Origin: Liquidambar formosana
Taxonomy: Eukaryota > Streptophyta > Magnoliopsida > Saxifragales > Altingiaceae
Length of the DNA stretch: 64,000 nucleotides
Direction: 5' to 3'
Assembly (NCBI GenBank): GCA_039720395.1
Contig: CM077831.1
Span: 33,887,067-33,951,066 of the forward strand
In this document: one piece after another, positions 38,788 through 55,265 of the stretch
How the letters are laid out: each line of letters opens with the position of its first letter
Numbering within the stretch: the stretch's first letter is position 1
The notes under the pieces: model-generated
What the model saw: only the letters and a program-made list of their open reading frames with translations
The model's database searches: none
Told to the model about the DNA's origin: nothing
Program-made: the position numbers and the translations under genes

Positions 38788-38862
38788 TCTAACTCCCATG
38801 GAGTTAGAAAGCATATCCAGAAACTCCCACCAAGCCTGAACTTACTAAAAACCCTCAAAATT
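38788..38862 (+). repeat. 75 bp direct repeat, right of sulfate-transporter exons
   Basis: Second copy of 37656-37730, followed by unrelated sequence. Confidence 0.85.
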
Positions 38863-39679
38863 GTGGGCGTTGGGAGTTAAAGTAGGGTCACAAGTTGGGT
38901 CAACAACCCTCAAAACACAATCATTCAAATCACTATGCATGATAATTTTTATACTGACCTTTTGACTTATACATATACACATACTCAAAACGCTGTTGAC
39001 ACATGTAATTTGAACATTGCCACTCTCAATCCTACTCTATGTGTGAATTCTTAGCATCTAACAAAATTAGGCTAGCCAAATAGTTAGCATTTCTAAGCAA
39101 ATATGAATCAATAATGTAATTTTATTCTATAAATTGAGGTTGATAAGCTCATATCATAATGTTCAAAAGCAGAGGCATATATACTTTCAAGAAGGTGACT
39201 GCACCATGCAACAGAAACCTAAAAATAATAATAATAACATGAGCTTCTTTCCAAGCTATGAATATTGTATGATTGGAGGCAAAATAATACCTTCACAGCC
39301 AGTCCACAACTTCAACACCAGTTGGAAATTTCAAACTATAATCTCTACCTAACATTAAAGTCAAATGAGGACAAATGTTAACAAGATAAATACAAGTTAG
39401 AACTTAGAAAATTTGAAAAATAAAAAGGAAGTATATACATACTCATTGAAATTCTGAATGAAAAAAATCAAAAATGTAATGCAAATTTTGCCGGCCAAGC
39501 AATGGTACACCCAATCATCGTCAATGAGACTCTTTTAGGCTACAAAGTGAGGTTTTAGGTTCCAAAATGTAAATAATTGCTCATGACCTTGCTCTATTGA
39601 CCTAGAAGGACTTTAGGACCCTCAATTGAACTATATTCATCATTCATAAGAGGCCTAAGTTGATAGAAATTTGTCCTAG
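38863..39679. other. No gene seen
   Basis: AT-rich spacer with GCCGGCCAAGC at 39490, reminiscent of the GCCGGC words near the CACTA end but without a recognisable terminus. No coding feature. Confidence 0.4.
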
Positions 39680-40543
39680 TGTTGAAATCACATGAAAACA
39701 AGGCTAAACCTTGAAAATCCAAGGTTTAGTCGACTACATCATGGATGTAGTCGACTAAATCAAGTGGAACTGGCCATAATTGACTACTGATTTTTGTAGT
39801 CGACTAAATGAAGAGATTTAGTCGACTAAATCATGCAGATATGCCATATTTTCACTACTGATATTTCTAGTCGACTACATGGGGACTTTTAGTCGACTAA
39901 ATGACTCGAATGAACTGTAACAGCTAGTTTTTTAAAAGCCAAATGGAGCATTAATTGCCACCAAACGGCTCTTTCCCGGCATTTAATGCTTGCAACGGGC
40001 ATAACAGGCCAAATGGGTATAAATACAAGCCTTCAAACTCATTTATGGATATCCATACAAGAGCAATCAACTCCCATCCTTTGAAAAAGAGCTTTTAAGC
40101 CCTAATTCTTAAAGAGCATTCAATTGAGCAATTATTAGAAGTTTGTTGAGCTTTCAAGAGTTGTATTTACTGCTAGAGTGATTGTTTTACAACAAACCAA
40201 CTTCAAATTCAAGTGTTATAAGGGTTGTGTGAACCCTAGTGAGACAAGAGAGATTTGTCTTGAAGAGAGCTTCTCTTTGTAAAAGGTTTGATCTCCACCC
40301 TTGAAGGAGATTGTTATAGTGGATTGTGGAATCCTCAAGCGGCGCTCTTGAGGCGAGGACGTAGGCGGGAAGGCCGAACCTCGTTAATATCTTGTGTTTG
40401 CATTCTCTAACTCTTTCTCATTATTGCTTATTGTTACATTTTCTATTAGTTGCAATAATCTGATTTTTAGTTTGTCATAATTGTTTTTAATTGGCTATAA
40501 ACCCTATTCACCCCCCCTCTAGGGTTTTACACTTGGGATAACA
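39680..40543 (+). mobile_element. LTR-like sequence (copia type) with GTCGAC palindromes
   Basis: Starts TGTTGAAATC and ends TTGGGATAACA (TGTT...AACA). The interior has GGTATAAATAC (TATA box, about 40016-40026), TGGATTGTGGAATCCTCAAG, GAGGACGTAGGC, a CCGAACC word, then ACCCTATTCACCCCCCCTCTAGGG near the end. These are familiar features of long copia LTRs. The flanks (CCTAG, AAAAC) do not match. The right flank is collinear with 50868 onward but the left is not, so a recombination, not a simple insertion, lies on the left. No internal retroelement domain is adjacent. Confidence 0.6.
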
Positions 40544-41735
40544 AAAACATGCAGGAATCATACTCTATGTTTGGGTTGGATTCCCCATAAAGGCATTTGA
40601 CCTAGTACCCAAGAAAGAAATAAGGAAAATAATAGTCTCACCATAGTATACTGATAGAAATGTCCAAAAGACAAAGAACAAACCTTGGTTAGAGCTTTAT
40701 AAGTAACATTGCAAAAGGAAATGGATAGTTGCTAGGGAGTCGGATTGAATATTTTTAGAAGACACCTACGTGAGTTGAGCAAAGATCATAGCCTGGATAT
40801 CTTGATTCTCAGGGAAACCAAGGCTAATTAGGAGAGCGTGAGCCAAGTTTCAACCTCAGTGGTTTTCATGAGGTTCATAAGTGGAGTGTAGAGGTATGCA
40901 AGCGATATATGGTTCCCTATGGAATCCCATTAACAGAAAATCGGGGCAGACAAGCTCACTCTGCAAAGGCCTAATACGCTCTTTGTATCCAATTTTTCTA
41001 TAATACCTCTATCTACTATTTTGTATATATTTTTCAGTAATTAGTTTAATTTAATGTTAGCTCAATGTGTGAATAGATAATAATAGGGTTGAAATTTTCT
41101 TAGCACAAGAATTGCTTGGTTTGTGGCATAACCTAAACTAAGTTGATTACTCTCTTATGGTCGCTATCACGACTTGAAACCTGTGCATTCGTGCTTAGTA
41201 AACCAAAGGTTTTACCGTTGCACCAGAAACTGGCCCCTAAATTATAAAGCAAAGTAGTAAGTCATACAATATATTAATGGAGAAAAACAAATTGCAAAAC
41301 TTTAAGGTTTTAACTCATGCCTAATGCTCGAACAAGATTATATTGCAAACTACGTGATTCTATTAATTTTACAACTTATAAGTGACCTAGGAATGAGAAA
41401 TAAAAATACATGATACTAATAATAATCATGAAATTATATATCATACAAATTTTGTTTTTTTACAATTTTTATATCAAAATTATTATTGCTACAATTATTA
41501 TCTGTGTTACAATACAAGCACTTCAAATATAACCCCCTACTGAAGAACTTGAACCTTGAATCTTTCCCCACTGAAGGAGCAGAAGTGCCACCATTGACAG
41601 ATTTTAAATTATTAACCATGAAAGTTTCAGACTTCCATCACTACATACATATCCACTCTATTCAAAGTAATTTAAAGTTCACATCATTTGTGAGTTGAGA
41701 CAATTTAACTACTCAAAGTAGCGAAGAAAATATAA
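40544..41735. repeat. 3' flank of receptor-kinase gene, shared with 50868 and 30360
   Basis: 40544-40599 matches 50868-50932, and 41177-41735 matches 50937-51450 and 30360-30725. Between them ~575 bp (40600-41175) is absent from the 50.9 kb copy. I see no gene in the insert. Confidence 0.7.
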
Positions 41736-43528
<1,793 letters not shown>

Positions 43529-44985
43529 CTACATGGAACAACAAACAACATTTATTAAATTCAATCACTAATTCATACCTGTAGAACATTGCACCTGCAG
43601 ACTCCTAAATTCTAATACAAGTGCTGATTTGTAGGATTTTTTTTTTTTTTTTTTTTTGGTTTAATAATTGAACATTACATAACCATGGATTTATTGAGGT
43701 TTTTTTTTTTTTTTTTTTTCCCTAGATTAATCTGTGATCCTTACGTGTGTGTGTGTGTCAAGAACATGTGATTCTATTTATTTTTATAGCTCTTGTATGC
43801 TTTTAAGTTCTGAAAAATTCATTTTCGATCATGTTAAAGGATTAGACCATGTTTTTTTGTAGTGGCAATTGTCCGTGTTACCTTAATCTTCAACATGCTC
43901 GTTGTACTCGTGGCATTTTGATGGGTCCTAGATGTAGGTAAAGGATCCATATTGGATCCTTATATTGTTTCATGTTCTGGATTTATTAATTGCACCTTTT
44001 AAAACTAAATTTTTGTTTGTAAGTGCATTCAACAAGTTCACTATTGCTTTCTTTTAACTATATGAATATCAACAATAAAGTTCATTTAAATAATAGATTT
44101 ATAGATTGTTTCCTTTCTTAGATCATACATATATAGCTTGTTTTTCTATAGATTATAGATGTAGTTACATGTCCAAGCGCTTATACTCTAGTAACACTTC
44201 TTAGCAGAATCTTCAAATCCTAAATATGAAGGTTGGATAAATACAACTTGTAAAGACCTACTTGTGCCCAACACTCCTTCAAATCATTGTAATGTTGGAT
44301 GCCAAAGTGCAGAGTTTATAACTCTAACTTCAAGTATATAATAAAGGAGTTTGAACCAACAATCAAATTTGAAAAAGTTATGCTGCATACAATAGTAGAT
44401 ATATATGTTAAGAGTTTACAGGTATGAACCCACAAATTAAGTTACTTATAGACAAAGAATAGTTGACTACACCAGTAACTGATGTTTGATGAGGCTGCAA
44501 AGGTTCATACAGGTCAATCTATGTTACATTATGTTGGATTCTACCACATCCCACATTGGTTAATTATAAAATTTGACATGACTTCATGATACCTACTTGG
44601 GACCTCCACCTAAGTAAAAGCTTAGGCTATTGGGTTGGAAACTTAACATGGTACAGTTTGATATGGCTTCATATACCTGTTTAGGCCCTTCATCTATAGC
44701 TTAGGATATTGGGTTGGAAACTTGACACATTATAATGTTGCAAAGGCTCTTTTGCGTTAGTTATGCTATTTGATCTAGGTACAGTTGACTATTTCTATAT
44801 GGTATGTTGATTGCCATTTCTGATTTGCTTGCAAAGTATGAGCTTCCCCTGTATCACTTTCTTTAGTGGGTAAATATTTTGGTCAATGACATAAGTGTAT
44901 TGTTTATTTGCCAACTCACACTTTGCTCAATTCATATACAATTATCTTCCACAGCTGCAAACTAGTGCCCAAATTTTGTTTTGCA
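43529..44985. other. No gene seen; T-tracts and broken flank
   Basis: To about 43925 this follows the upstream region of the kinase pseudogenes (poly-T at 43638 and 43700, CTTCAACATGCT), but without the TTTGAAAGC...CATTCAATATTTT part. Beyond GGCATTTTGATGGG the sequence is unique, with repeated CTTAGGCTATTGGGTTGGAAACTT words (44622, 44701). No domain recognised. Confidence 0.4.
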
Positions 44986-44986
44986 G

Positions 44987-45092
44987 ATGGGAAGGAACTA
45001 GAAACTTAAGTTTCGAAGTGGCACTTTATTTGCACTTTGCCACAGCAGTCATTGACGAAATCACAACAGCCCTGGGAATCTATAGCTGTAGG
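44987..45092 (+). pseudogene. Exon-like fragment, possibly aminoalcohol-phosphotransferase C-terminus
   Basis: After TTTTGCAG a frame reads WEGTRNLSFEVALYLHFATA, VIDEITTALGIYSCR, and then meets a GT donor-like GTGAGA. The part YLHFAT.VI.EIT.ALGIY.(F)R resembles my recollection of the C-terminal end of plant choline/ethanolamine phosphotransferases (AAPT). No neighbouring exons are visible. The identification rests on one short stretch. Confidence 0.35.
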
Positions 45093-45566
45093 TGAGAATA
45101 TGGCACTTTGCTCAAATTGTGCAAGTTAGACCATCAAGCAATTTAAACTAGTAGGTTTTCTGCAGATTGTTTCTAAAGTAGAGGATCTTGTATGGAAGCT
45201 CGTGGTTTGTTCTGTTTCTGCTCTGGTCTAGTTTTGATGCGGGAATTTTGGATGATTTGTATTTGATTTTTTTTTTAGGGTTGTGGGTTCTATGGAAGCT
45301 TGTGGTATATTTGGATAGATGATCTGGGACTGTTTTTCTTTGTGTGTTATTATGTGATTTTCTGGTTGCTGCTTGCTGTTTGGTTCCTGCTTATGTACTG
45401 TTGTGGGGTTGCTGCTAGCTGTTTTAGTGCTGAGGTGGGGTTGGTGACAGATGTTTTTCCTTGCATGTTCTCTTTCCTTTATTTGCACATTTTATACAAT
45501 TGTGTTAAATTTGTTGACAAACGACAGTCCAACTTTATTGGATGCATGAATGTTTGTTGCATTGGA
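45093..45566. other. No gene seen
   Basis: TG-rich sequence with long hydrophobic frames on the + strand (45300-45641) that show no domain. Ends at the junction GCATTGGATTCAAATC (about 45567), where the lectin module begins. Confidence 0.35.
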
Positions 45567-45788
45567 TTCAAATCATTTAGATGGATGTGTGGAATCCTAA
45601 ATTTTAATTTATTAATGATTATAGATTATTGTTACTCATAAAAAAGGATTAAAAAAATGTTGCTTTGAATGAATGAGATATTGTGAAGGGCATAAGTGGC
45701 GGCTTGAGCAATGATAGAGATGCATGATTATTGTTAATTAAATTTTCGATTGTATTTAAAAAGCATTAAACGGCTAAAACTGAGAAGG

Positions 45789-47327
45789 CTATTCCAGTGG
45801 TGGGTTTTTGAAATAAAAGTTTAAAAATAGCATTTTACGGCAAGCAATGAAAGGCATGCAGAGCAGGAAGTAAGTGATTTTTTTACAGCATGCTTTGGAT
45901 GCTCTAAATGACTCATTTACGGCAGTGTAATTTATGTCTTTCAGCTTTTGACGGCGTAACACTTTTTTGTTTATAACAGTAGGAGGAAGTTCAGGAACAC
46001 TACCTGACGAAGTTGATCGATCATTATTCTTGGGTTGTGAAGTAGAGTTGGCCACTTTAATCAAAGCTTTTGAAATAACACCGGGATCTGTCCTCCCATT
46101 TGAGAGAGGGATTCTCTTCCTCCAACATTGCCCAACTTTAAAAATGGCAACGGCACAAAAACAATCTTCCAAGCAAGATGCTTTGCACCAATCTTCATTC
46201 ACATGGGTGAAATGCTCATAATCGGAAAGTGGCCAGTCAGTATTGGGCATCGAGTGAAAATAAAATCGATTCATATCTTGCGATGCCTTATCGCAACTAT
46301 GCGAAACAAAGTCCTGTTTACATCCTTTCATCGTATTATTGGGATCCAACAGGGAGTAACCATGTGGGCATTTACAAATTGGTCTTTTATCGTATCCTAG
46401 TTTGCAATAGCTGTTGAAGCCACAAACTCCACCGCCTGTATATGACCTTATACTCATGCAAATATCTTCAGGCATAAAGAACTCCACGGACCACCTCCCA
46501 GGGCTTGAGCTAGCATTTTTCGGGTAGACATATTGCCTGAAAACTCCATCATATTCAAGAATTGCTCTTTGGTAATACTCTCTTGACGAATCTGCACTCG
46601 ACATCTGATTCAGTATGGTTCCGTTCTTCGCTGTAAGGTAGATGTAACCAGACTGGTTGAAGATCACCTGAAAGCCACTGCCTACTGTACGGCTTGCCCA
46701 ATAACCAGAATTATAAGATTCACCAGTCTCGATTGGACATTCTAAGGTCTTCATCACTAGATTCCCATCAGTTTGTAGTATAAACGAAAATCTTCCTTCC
46801 GAGTAATTCGTTTCTGAGAAATGCGCTAAAAGTTTGCTGCCTTGATTCAATGTCTGCGTGGGTAAAATTGTGTCCGTTGGTTCATCAAAACTCTGCCACA
46901 AATTGGTGGAATCGTTTCCTGCCAGCACGAAGTTTCCAGTGTCGAGCATGGCGGCGTAGGAAACTCCAGGGCCAGCGGAATGAGCGCTCCATATTTGATC
47001 GCCTTTTGGGTCGTCAAGCACGAACCGGCCGTCTGTGGTGAGTTGAATTCTGGACCCACTTTGGGCTAATTTGTTTCCGTTGGCTGACCATACAATGGTT
47101 TTTTCGGGTATTTTGTCAAACCAGATGGCTAGTAAGAAGCCTCCTTCAACTTGTTGGAACCCAAAAGCAAATTCTCCAGATTTCGATGGCCAAGAAGAGT
47201 TTTCATTGTTTATTGCAGTAAGGGATGAGCCCAAAGAGATGTTACTGTAAGTTTGAGCAGTGGCGGAAAATGGAAGCAAAAGCAGCAGAAGCAAGAAGCA
47301 GCGAGGGTAAGGTAGTGCAAGAACCAT
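45789..47327 (-). CDS. Kinase-less G-type lectin receptor, copy 3
   Basis: 512 codons from ATG at 47327. Same signal peptide type, B-lectin, S-locus-like, EGF-like and PAN-like regions and the same KNPPLE tail with an out-of-frame membrane relic (about 45970-46005) as copies 1 and 2. It differs at many residues (for example PYPLC to PYPRC, AIWIDK to AIWFDK) and has a four-residue loss before FMPEDIC. The cysteines of the EGF and PAN parts are kept. All three copies stay open despite this divergence. Downstream on the same strand there is no LECRK kinase fragment, but the membrane-kinase gene at 41736-43528 lies 2.3 kb further. Confidence 0.8.
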   Translation of the reverse strand: MVLALPYPRCFLLLLLLLPFSATAQTYSNISLGSSLTAINNENSSWPSKSGEFAFGFQQVEGGFLLAIWFDKIPEKTIVWSANGNKLAQSGSRIQLTTDGRFVLDDPKGDQIWSAHSAGPGVSYAAMLDTGNFVLAGNDSTNLWQSFDEPTDTILPTQTLNQGSKLLAHFSETNYSEGRFSFILQTDGNLVMKTLECPIETGESYNSGYWASRTVGSGFQVIFNQSGYIYLTAKNGTILNQMSSADSSREYYQRAILEYDGVFRQYVYPKNASSSPGRWSVEFFMPEDICMSIRSYTGGGVCGFNSYCKLGYDKRPICKCPHGYSLLDPNNTMKGCKQDFVSHSCDKASQDMNRFYFHSMPNTDWPLSDYEHFTHVNEDWCKASCLEDCFCAVAIFKVGQCWRKRIPLSNGRTDPGVISKALIKVANSTSQPKNNDRSTSSGSVPELPPTVINKKVLRRQKLKDINYTAVNESFRASKACCKKITYFLLCMPFIACRKMLFLNFYFKNPPLE

Positions 47328-47930
47328 GGTAAAAGCAGTCTATTTTCTTGAAAAATGAGAGAAGCTAAGAATAACTTGAATTACTCACATCATATTGAAC
47401 TAAAATCTTGCAAGGGTTGGAGAAAATGTTGAATGTTTCATGATAATTCAGAGGGAAAATTTCCTCCATTGAATGCCACGAAAAGTTGCCGCTTTCCTAT
47501 TTGCTGGTGAAGAGTTTCCTTCCATTTGTCTTAACAATTAAACAGACCAAGACAAGTCGTTTTCCTTCATTGACTTGGAATAGTCAGTCCACCCAGCCTG
47601 TCCAGTGGCAAATGGGTGGATCATAAGGGTCTATAGATCTAAGGATTGAAAGAAAAATGGTCCCGCATTAGATTTTTTTTTTTTTATATTTATTTTTTTT
47701 ATATCAGGGTGATCTACTTGAAAATTTTGCGCCATTGGGATTAATTAGAAATACGTGTAACAACAAAGAAAAAGAAAAAGAAAATTGCGGACCGCACAAT
47801 TTACCTTAGATTTTTATACTTCATCGACCAAATGAGGCCCATCTATGTGTGGCATAATCAATTTCTGGTTGTAATGGTAAGATTACGGGGAATCTCAAGA
47901 GCTGCAATGGATACAAGTCAAGGCGTCCGT

Positions 47931-48281
47931 TGTTGGAAATGATTTAAATTATTATTTTATTTTTAGATAACATCAAGTCATGGATAAGATTGTGGATAAG
48001 ATCAAATCTTCTTGGATAAGATCAAATCTTCTTGAATAGATTAGAATCTTTGTAATTATGACAAGGATAAGATCAAATTTTTTGGATGGGATAAAATCTT
48101 TGTAATTATGACAAAGATTCTTTGCTTCTACTACAAGCCACCTATCCCCTTATATAAAAGATAGCTGTGGAAGTGTTAGAGAACTAACTTGAAGTTGTCA
48201 TTCTCTGACTTCCTTACTAAATAGTATACATATGTTATTTTACTTTAAGTTTTATTGGGCATCTTGACAAGAGGTTGAAAG
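47931..48281 (+). mobile_element. LTR-like module, copy 3
   Basis: Counterpart of 8961-9331, starting TGTTGGAAATG, with fewer GATAAGATC units. It runs past the junction seen in copies 1 and 2 into TACTTAATTCC... (48282 on), so this copy may show the original right neighbour. Confidence 0.4.
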
Positions 48282-50209
48282 TACTTAATTCCTACCGATT
48301 AGTGCAAGATCGAACAGGAACAGGATCGAGTCCAAGCTAAGTTGAATCCTGGAGATAGAGTTGTCATAATCCCTTGCACGAGTAGAAGGCTCCAAATATC
48401 TTCAAGAAGCGTTGTCGTACCTCTTAGCCAGATTGGGTTAACTTTATTTTGTGCAAGGTAACCCGTATTATTTTGTTATTTTGCAAATAATATTCCAACA
48501 TCCATCACGGCAGAAATCAACGTGTAAAATGGAATGAATGCTACAGGTGATGAAATAATTGAGGGTTTTCTTTGAGACTTCAAGTATTTGCCAATATTAG
48601 TCCGTATTGACGGGGAATTGTAGCCTTCATCGCAGGTAAATAGTATTGATTTCAATTCACAAAGTTTCAAACTTGTTGGAGGTGCCAAAATTATTGGACA
48701 AAGTTTTTGACAGCCCAAATTTGTTGTATACTTCAAAATATTCAATCTCAAATCTTGAAATTCAATTTAAAATTTTGAATTTATGTCTGATATTTATAAA
48801 ATTTTCCCATGATTTTTTGGGTTTGATTTCAAGAAATTCGAGAGAATCATCTGAAATTGAATAAAATGCTGGCCAACCAAACGAGATTTTGTGACATTAC
48901 CTTGCCTGGCAACATCTCACTATGTGATGAGGTCTATAGAACCTGAACGATATGATACAAATGGTCTCTTTGGACACATCCCGGTAAAATTGGAATGATC
49001 CACCTAGTATGTAGTTGGCTTAGAGCTTCAAAACCAACGAAACAAATATTACCAAGACACTAGTAGATGGGGTGTTAAGAGTGACATATAAACAAGAATT
49101 TAGCAATTTAAAAATTATTTAGGTTTATCCTTGTGGGTTGGTTGAGCGGTCAGATCTTGGGTATGCTCTCCAGAGATTAATATATGTTTCAACTCTTCGC
49201 AGAGATCGCTACTTGTGTGGGTATCAAGCATCTCGCATGGGTCATTAGGGAAACAGTCTGAGCTAAAACCTCAGAAGGAGTAAGGCTTAGGATACCCTTA
49301 ATTTTTAATTTTTTTTAATTTTAAAAAAAAATTATTTAGGCTTTTGGAATGTGGTGTATCATCAGTCTTGTATGTCACTTACTCACTTGATCATTCCTAT
49401 TCAATCATGTTGGACTTGTGATTTTTCTTCATAGCTATCTCACTCTTCCACACCCATGGCCCAAAAACAAAAAAAAAGAAAGAAAAAGATTTTCTTAGTG
49501 CTCAACATTTTTTTCTTAAGAAATTTGACAATTTAATTTTTGCTTCTTCCTCCTCTTCTCTTCTTTTTTTTTTTTTTTCCTCAAATTTTTTTGGCAACAG
49601 CTTAAGGGTGGTCAAGGTGCATTTTCGTTTTGGACAAAAACATGACAGTGTTACCTAATATCCCATGTTGATTAAACATATGCTTGACTATGTGTATATT
49701 AGCTTCCATCGCAAATCTTCCAAAGGTTCATATCAGTTACCTAATATCCCACGTTGATTAAACATTAATTGTTATTAGGTTTGTTAATCCCTTTTAAAGA
49801 GAAATGAACCTTCCAATTAATTAATTTGTCTAATTTTATATTATTACAATCACCTAGGTATAGAATTGTTTCATCCAACTAATTGTACTGACAATCGGTT
49901 TTCCAATGAGTAGCAAATGAAATTATCAAAGAAAATATAGAGAATGGTTTTGGAAAACAAAATGCCAAGAAAATAAAATGAAAGATTCAGTAATGAACTA
50001 GAACCCGGCAAACCTTTTGGACACTAAATTCCATAAAAAGCTTGGCAGGGTTGCCAGTTCAACTTGTTGGATGGAATGGCAAGTATATTTAAGTAGGCAA
50101 TGGGGCATTGGGCGTGCTCTCCATTAAGGATGATGGTCTATTATCATTTGAATGTTAATTTTTAAGAAAGTGGGGCAAACATAGAAATGCAAGTTTCTCT
50201 GTCTTATAA
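48282..50209. other. No gene seen
   Basis: Unique AT-rich sequence. A short piece (48340-48460) reads like a coding remnant but has no recognisable domain. 49300-49330 and 49560-49580 are A/T tracts. CTAATATCCCATGTTGATTAAACAT and a close copy occur at 49657 and 49742. Confidence 0.4.
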
Positions 50210-50692
50210 TATTTTTTTAAATGCAGAACTGGCTATACTAAGTGTGCTATGGGCTGTTAGTTATTTTGGCTGCTTTGTTTTGATGGTTCTTGGTTCCTGT
50301 GGTTGTTTTTTAGGTTTATCTTGGAGGTTTTGCTTTCTTTCAAAGTTTTTTTACCCTTGGTTGTTTTCTGTTGGTCTTATGAGATTGTTGGCAGTTTTTT
50401 CTGGCTGCTTTCAATTTGGGGTTTTGGTCTTTCCTAGGGCTGGGTGTGTTCTTTGAGGTCTTTGGTTAAGCCTGGTGTCATATTAGCCATTTGAGTTCTT
50501 TGGTTTAGGCTGGGTATATCTCTTTGAGTTCATTGAATCTATGAGTTTGTGGGATTGGTTGTATGTAGAGTTGTTCCGCTTTAGTGCTTGAGGGATAGTT
50601 TATTTGTTTGATCGGTTTGTAATTGTTTACATTTTATCAATAAATTTTTCCTTTGCTGATAACAAAACAAAACCAAAAAAAAAAAAAAAAAA
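50210..50692 (+). mobile_element. LINE-like 3' end with poly-A
   Basis: A T/G-rich stretch ends TTTACATTTTATCAATAAATTT, TCCTTTGCTGATAAC and an A-run (about 50674-50693), the usual tail of a 5'-truncated plant LINE. No reverse transcriptase remains, and no target duplication was identified. Confidence 0.5.
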
Positions 50693-51449
50693 AACACCAG
50701 CGAAGCAGTAAAAAAGAAACCCAAATTGTTTTTTCTACATTTACATGCATAGCTTCATTTGATCTTGATCGATCAGTACTTATATCTCTCTACCCATGGA
50801 AACTCTTTTAGTCTTCTTACACAAAAGTATTATGAAGTGAGTGCAAATGAAGTTCAGGTCAGATGGTAAAAACATGCAGGAATCATACTCTATGTTTGGG
50901 TTGGATTCCCCATAAAGGCATTTGTCTTCAATCTGAAACCTGTGCATTCGGGCTTAGTAAACCAAGGGTTTTACCATTGCACTAGAAACTGGCCCCTAAA
51001 TTATAAAGCAAAGTAGTAAGTCATAAAATATATTAATGGAGAAAAACAAATTGCCAAACTTTAAGGTTTTAACTCATGCCTAATGCTCGAACAAGATTAT
51101 ATTGCAGACTGCGTGGATAAGTGATTCTAGTAATTTTACAACTTATAAGTGACCCGGAATGAGAAATAAAAATACATGATACTTATAATAATCATGAAAC
51201 TATCCATCATACAAATTTTGTTATTTTACAATTTTTATATCAAAATTATTATGCTACAACTATTATCTGTGTTACAATTCAAGAACTTCTAATATAACCA
51301 CCTACTGAAGGACTTGAACCCTGAATCTTTCCCCATTGAAGGAGCAGAAGTGCCACCATTGACGGATTTTAAATTATTAACCATGAAAGTTTCAGACTTC
51401 CATCATTTGTGAGTTGACACAATTTAACTACTCAAAGTAGTGAAGAAAA

Positions 51450-53805
<2,356 letters not shown>

Positions 53806-54904
53806 CTGCATGGAACAACAAACAACATTTATTAAATTCAATCATTAATATTCATACTTGTAGAACATTGCATCTGCAAACTCCTAAATTCTAACACAAG
53901 TGTTGAAATGTTGAATGATAATATTGGGATCCTTCTGGTTTCATTCAATATTTTTCAGATTTTTTCATTTCATTTGAAAGCTTAAAGCTGGTCACAATTC
54001 AAGTTCATTGTTTATTGTTTTAATTGGATTTGTAGATTTTTTTTTTTTTTTTTTTTTTTAGATGAATCTGTGATCCTTGCGTGTGTGTGTGTGTGTCAAG
54101 AACATGGGATTCTTTTGGCAGGTGTTGCCAAAATTAGTCTAGTGATTCATAGTGGTTCTATTTTCTTTTTCTAGCTCTAGTATGCTTTTAAGTTCCGAAA
54201 AATTCATTTCCATGTTAAAGGATTATACCTTCTTCTTTTTTTTTCTTTTTTTTTGTAGTGCCAATTGCCGTGTTACCTTAATCTTCAACATGCTAGTTGT
54301 GCTAGTGGCATTTTGATGGGCCCCACTAAATTAGGAGGCTCAGACAGAATCATGTACTTCGACAAAAATAAGAGGGTGCACTTAGGTACTTTGTGCGGAA
54401 TATTTTTCACTTTTACTCTACAGCTGACTGATTAAGAGTTGAGAAATTACTTTGAGGCTTCCTAATTGTCTGCTTACCTAATCTCGAAGGATTCTGAAGA
54501 GAGAGAGAGAGAGAGAGATTCTGCATGGCGTTAGAGAGAGAGAGATTCTGCATGGACTTTGGCAAGAATTAAGATAAAAAGCCTGCCAATAGTGGTGGGA
54601 AGAAGGGAAACGTTTTGGCCTATGAGGGTTAATAAAAATAAAAAGTAGACGATTTTGGCCAACAATGGATAATAGAAAACGAGAATTATGGTGATCAAAA
54701 TCATTGCAATCTGACTAAACATAAGTGCATGATATATGATGATAAATAATTACACTTTAATTTTTTAGGTAAGTAATAATTACACTTCTCTTCTTTGGTA
54801 AATGTTAGGGTGTGTTTGGCTCTCTCGTGAAAATCAATCAATGATTAGCACAATAAACAAAAAACAAAAAACAAAAATCAATCAATGAGAATTATGGTGA
54901 TCAA

Positions 54905-55265
54905 AATCATTAATGGAAAATTATGCTATCAATATTAATTGTCAATAGGCCATGACCAATTATTAGTTGGAAATTAATTACATGCAATTCATTTCCACTT
55001 GCTTTTCCCAAGTCCAAATGTGGTGGCCTTCATGCTATCATTAATTATCGATAGACCATGGCCAATTATTAGTTGGAAATTACATGCAATTTATTTCCAC
55101 TTGCTTTGACCAAGTCCAAATCTGGTGGGGCCTCCATGGAAAATTATGCTATCATTAATTATCAATAGGCCATGACCAATTATTAGTTGGAAATTAATTA
55201 CATGCAATTCATTTATACTTGCTTTGCCCAAGTCCAAATGTGGTGGCCTTCATGGAAAATTATGC
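54905..55265 (-). repeat. Minisatellite, three units
   Basis: Counterpart of 28130-28480, with the same unit order. Confidence 0.85.

Noticed and set aside
45300..45641. 113-codon hydrophobic frame as a gene
   Set aside because: Composition effect of a TG-rich stretch; it crosses the module junction at ~45567, so it cannot be an old gene.
50187..50456. Hydrophobic 89-codon frame as a membrane protein
   Set aside because: It lies in the T/G-rich 3' end of a LINE-like element ending in poly-A; no family resemblance.
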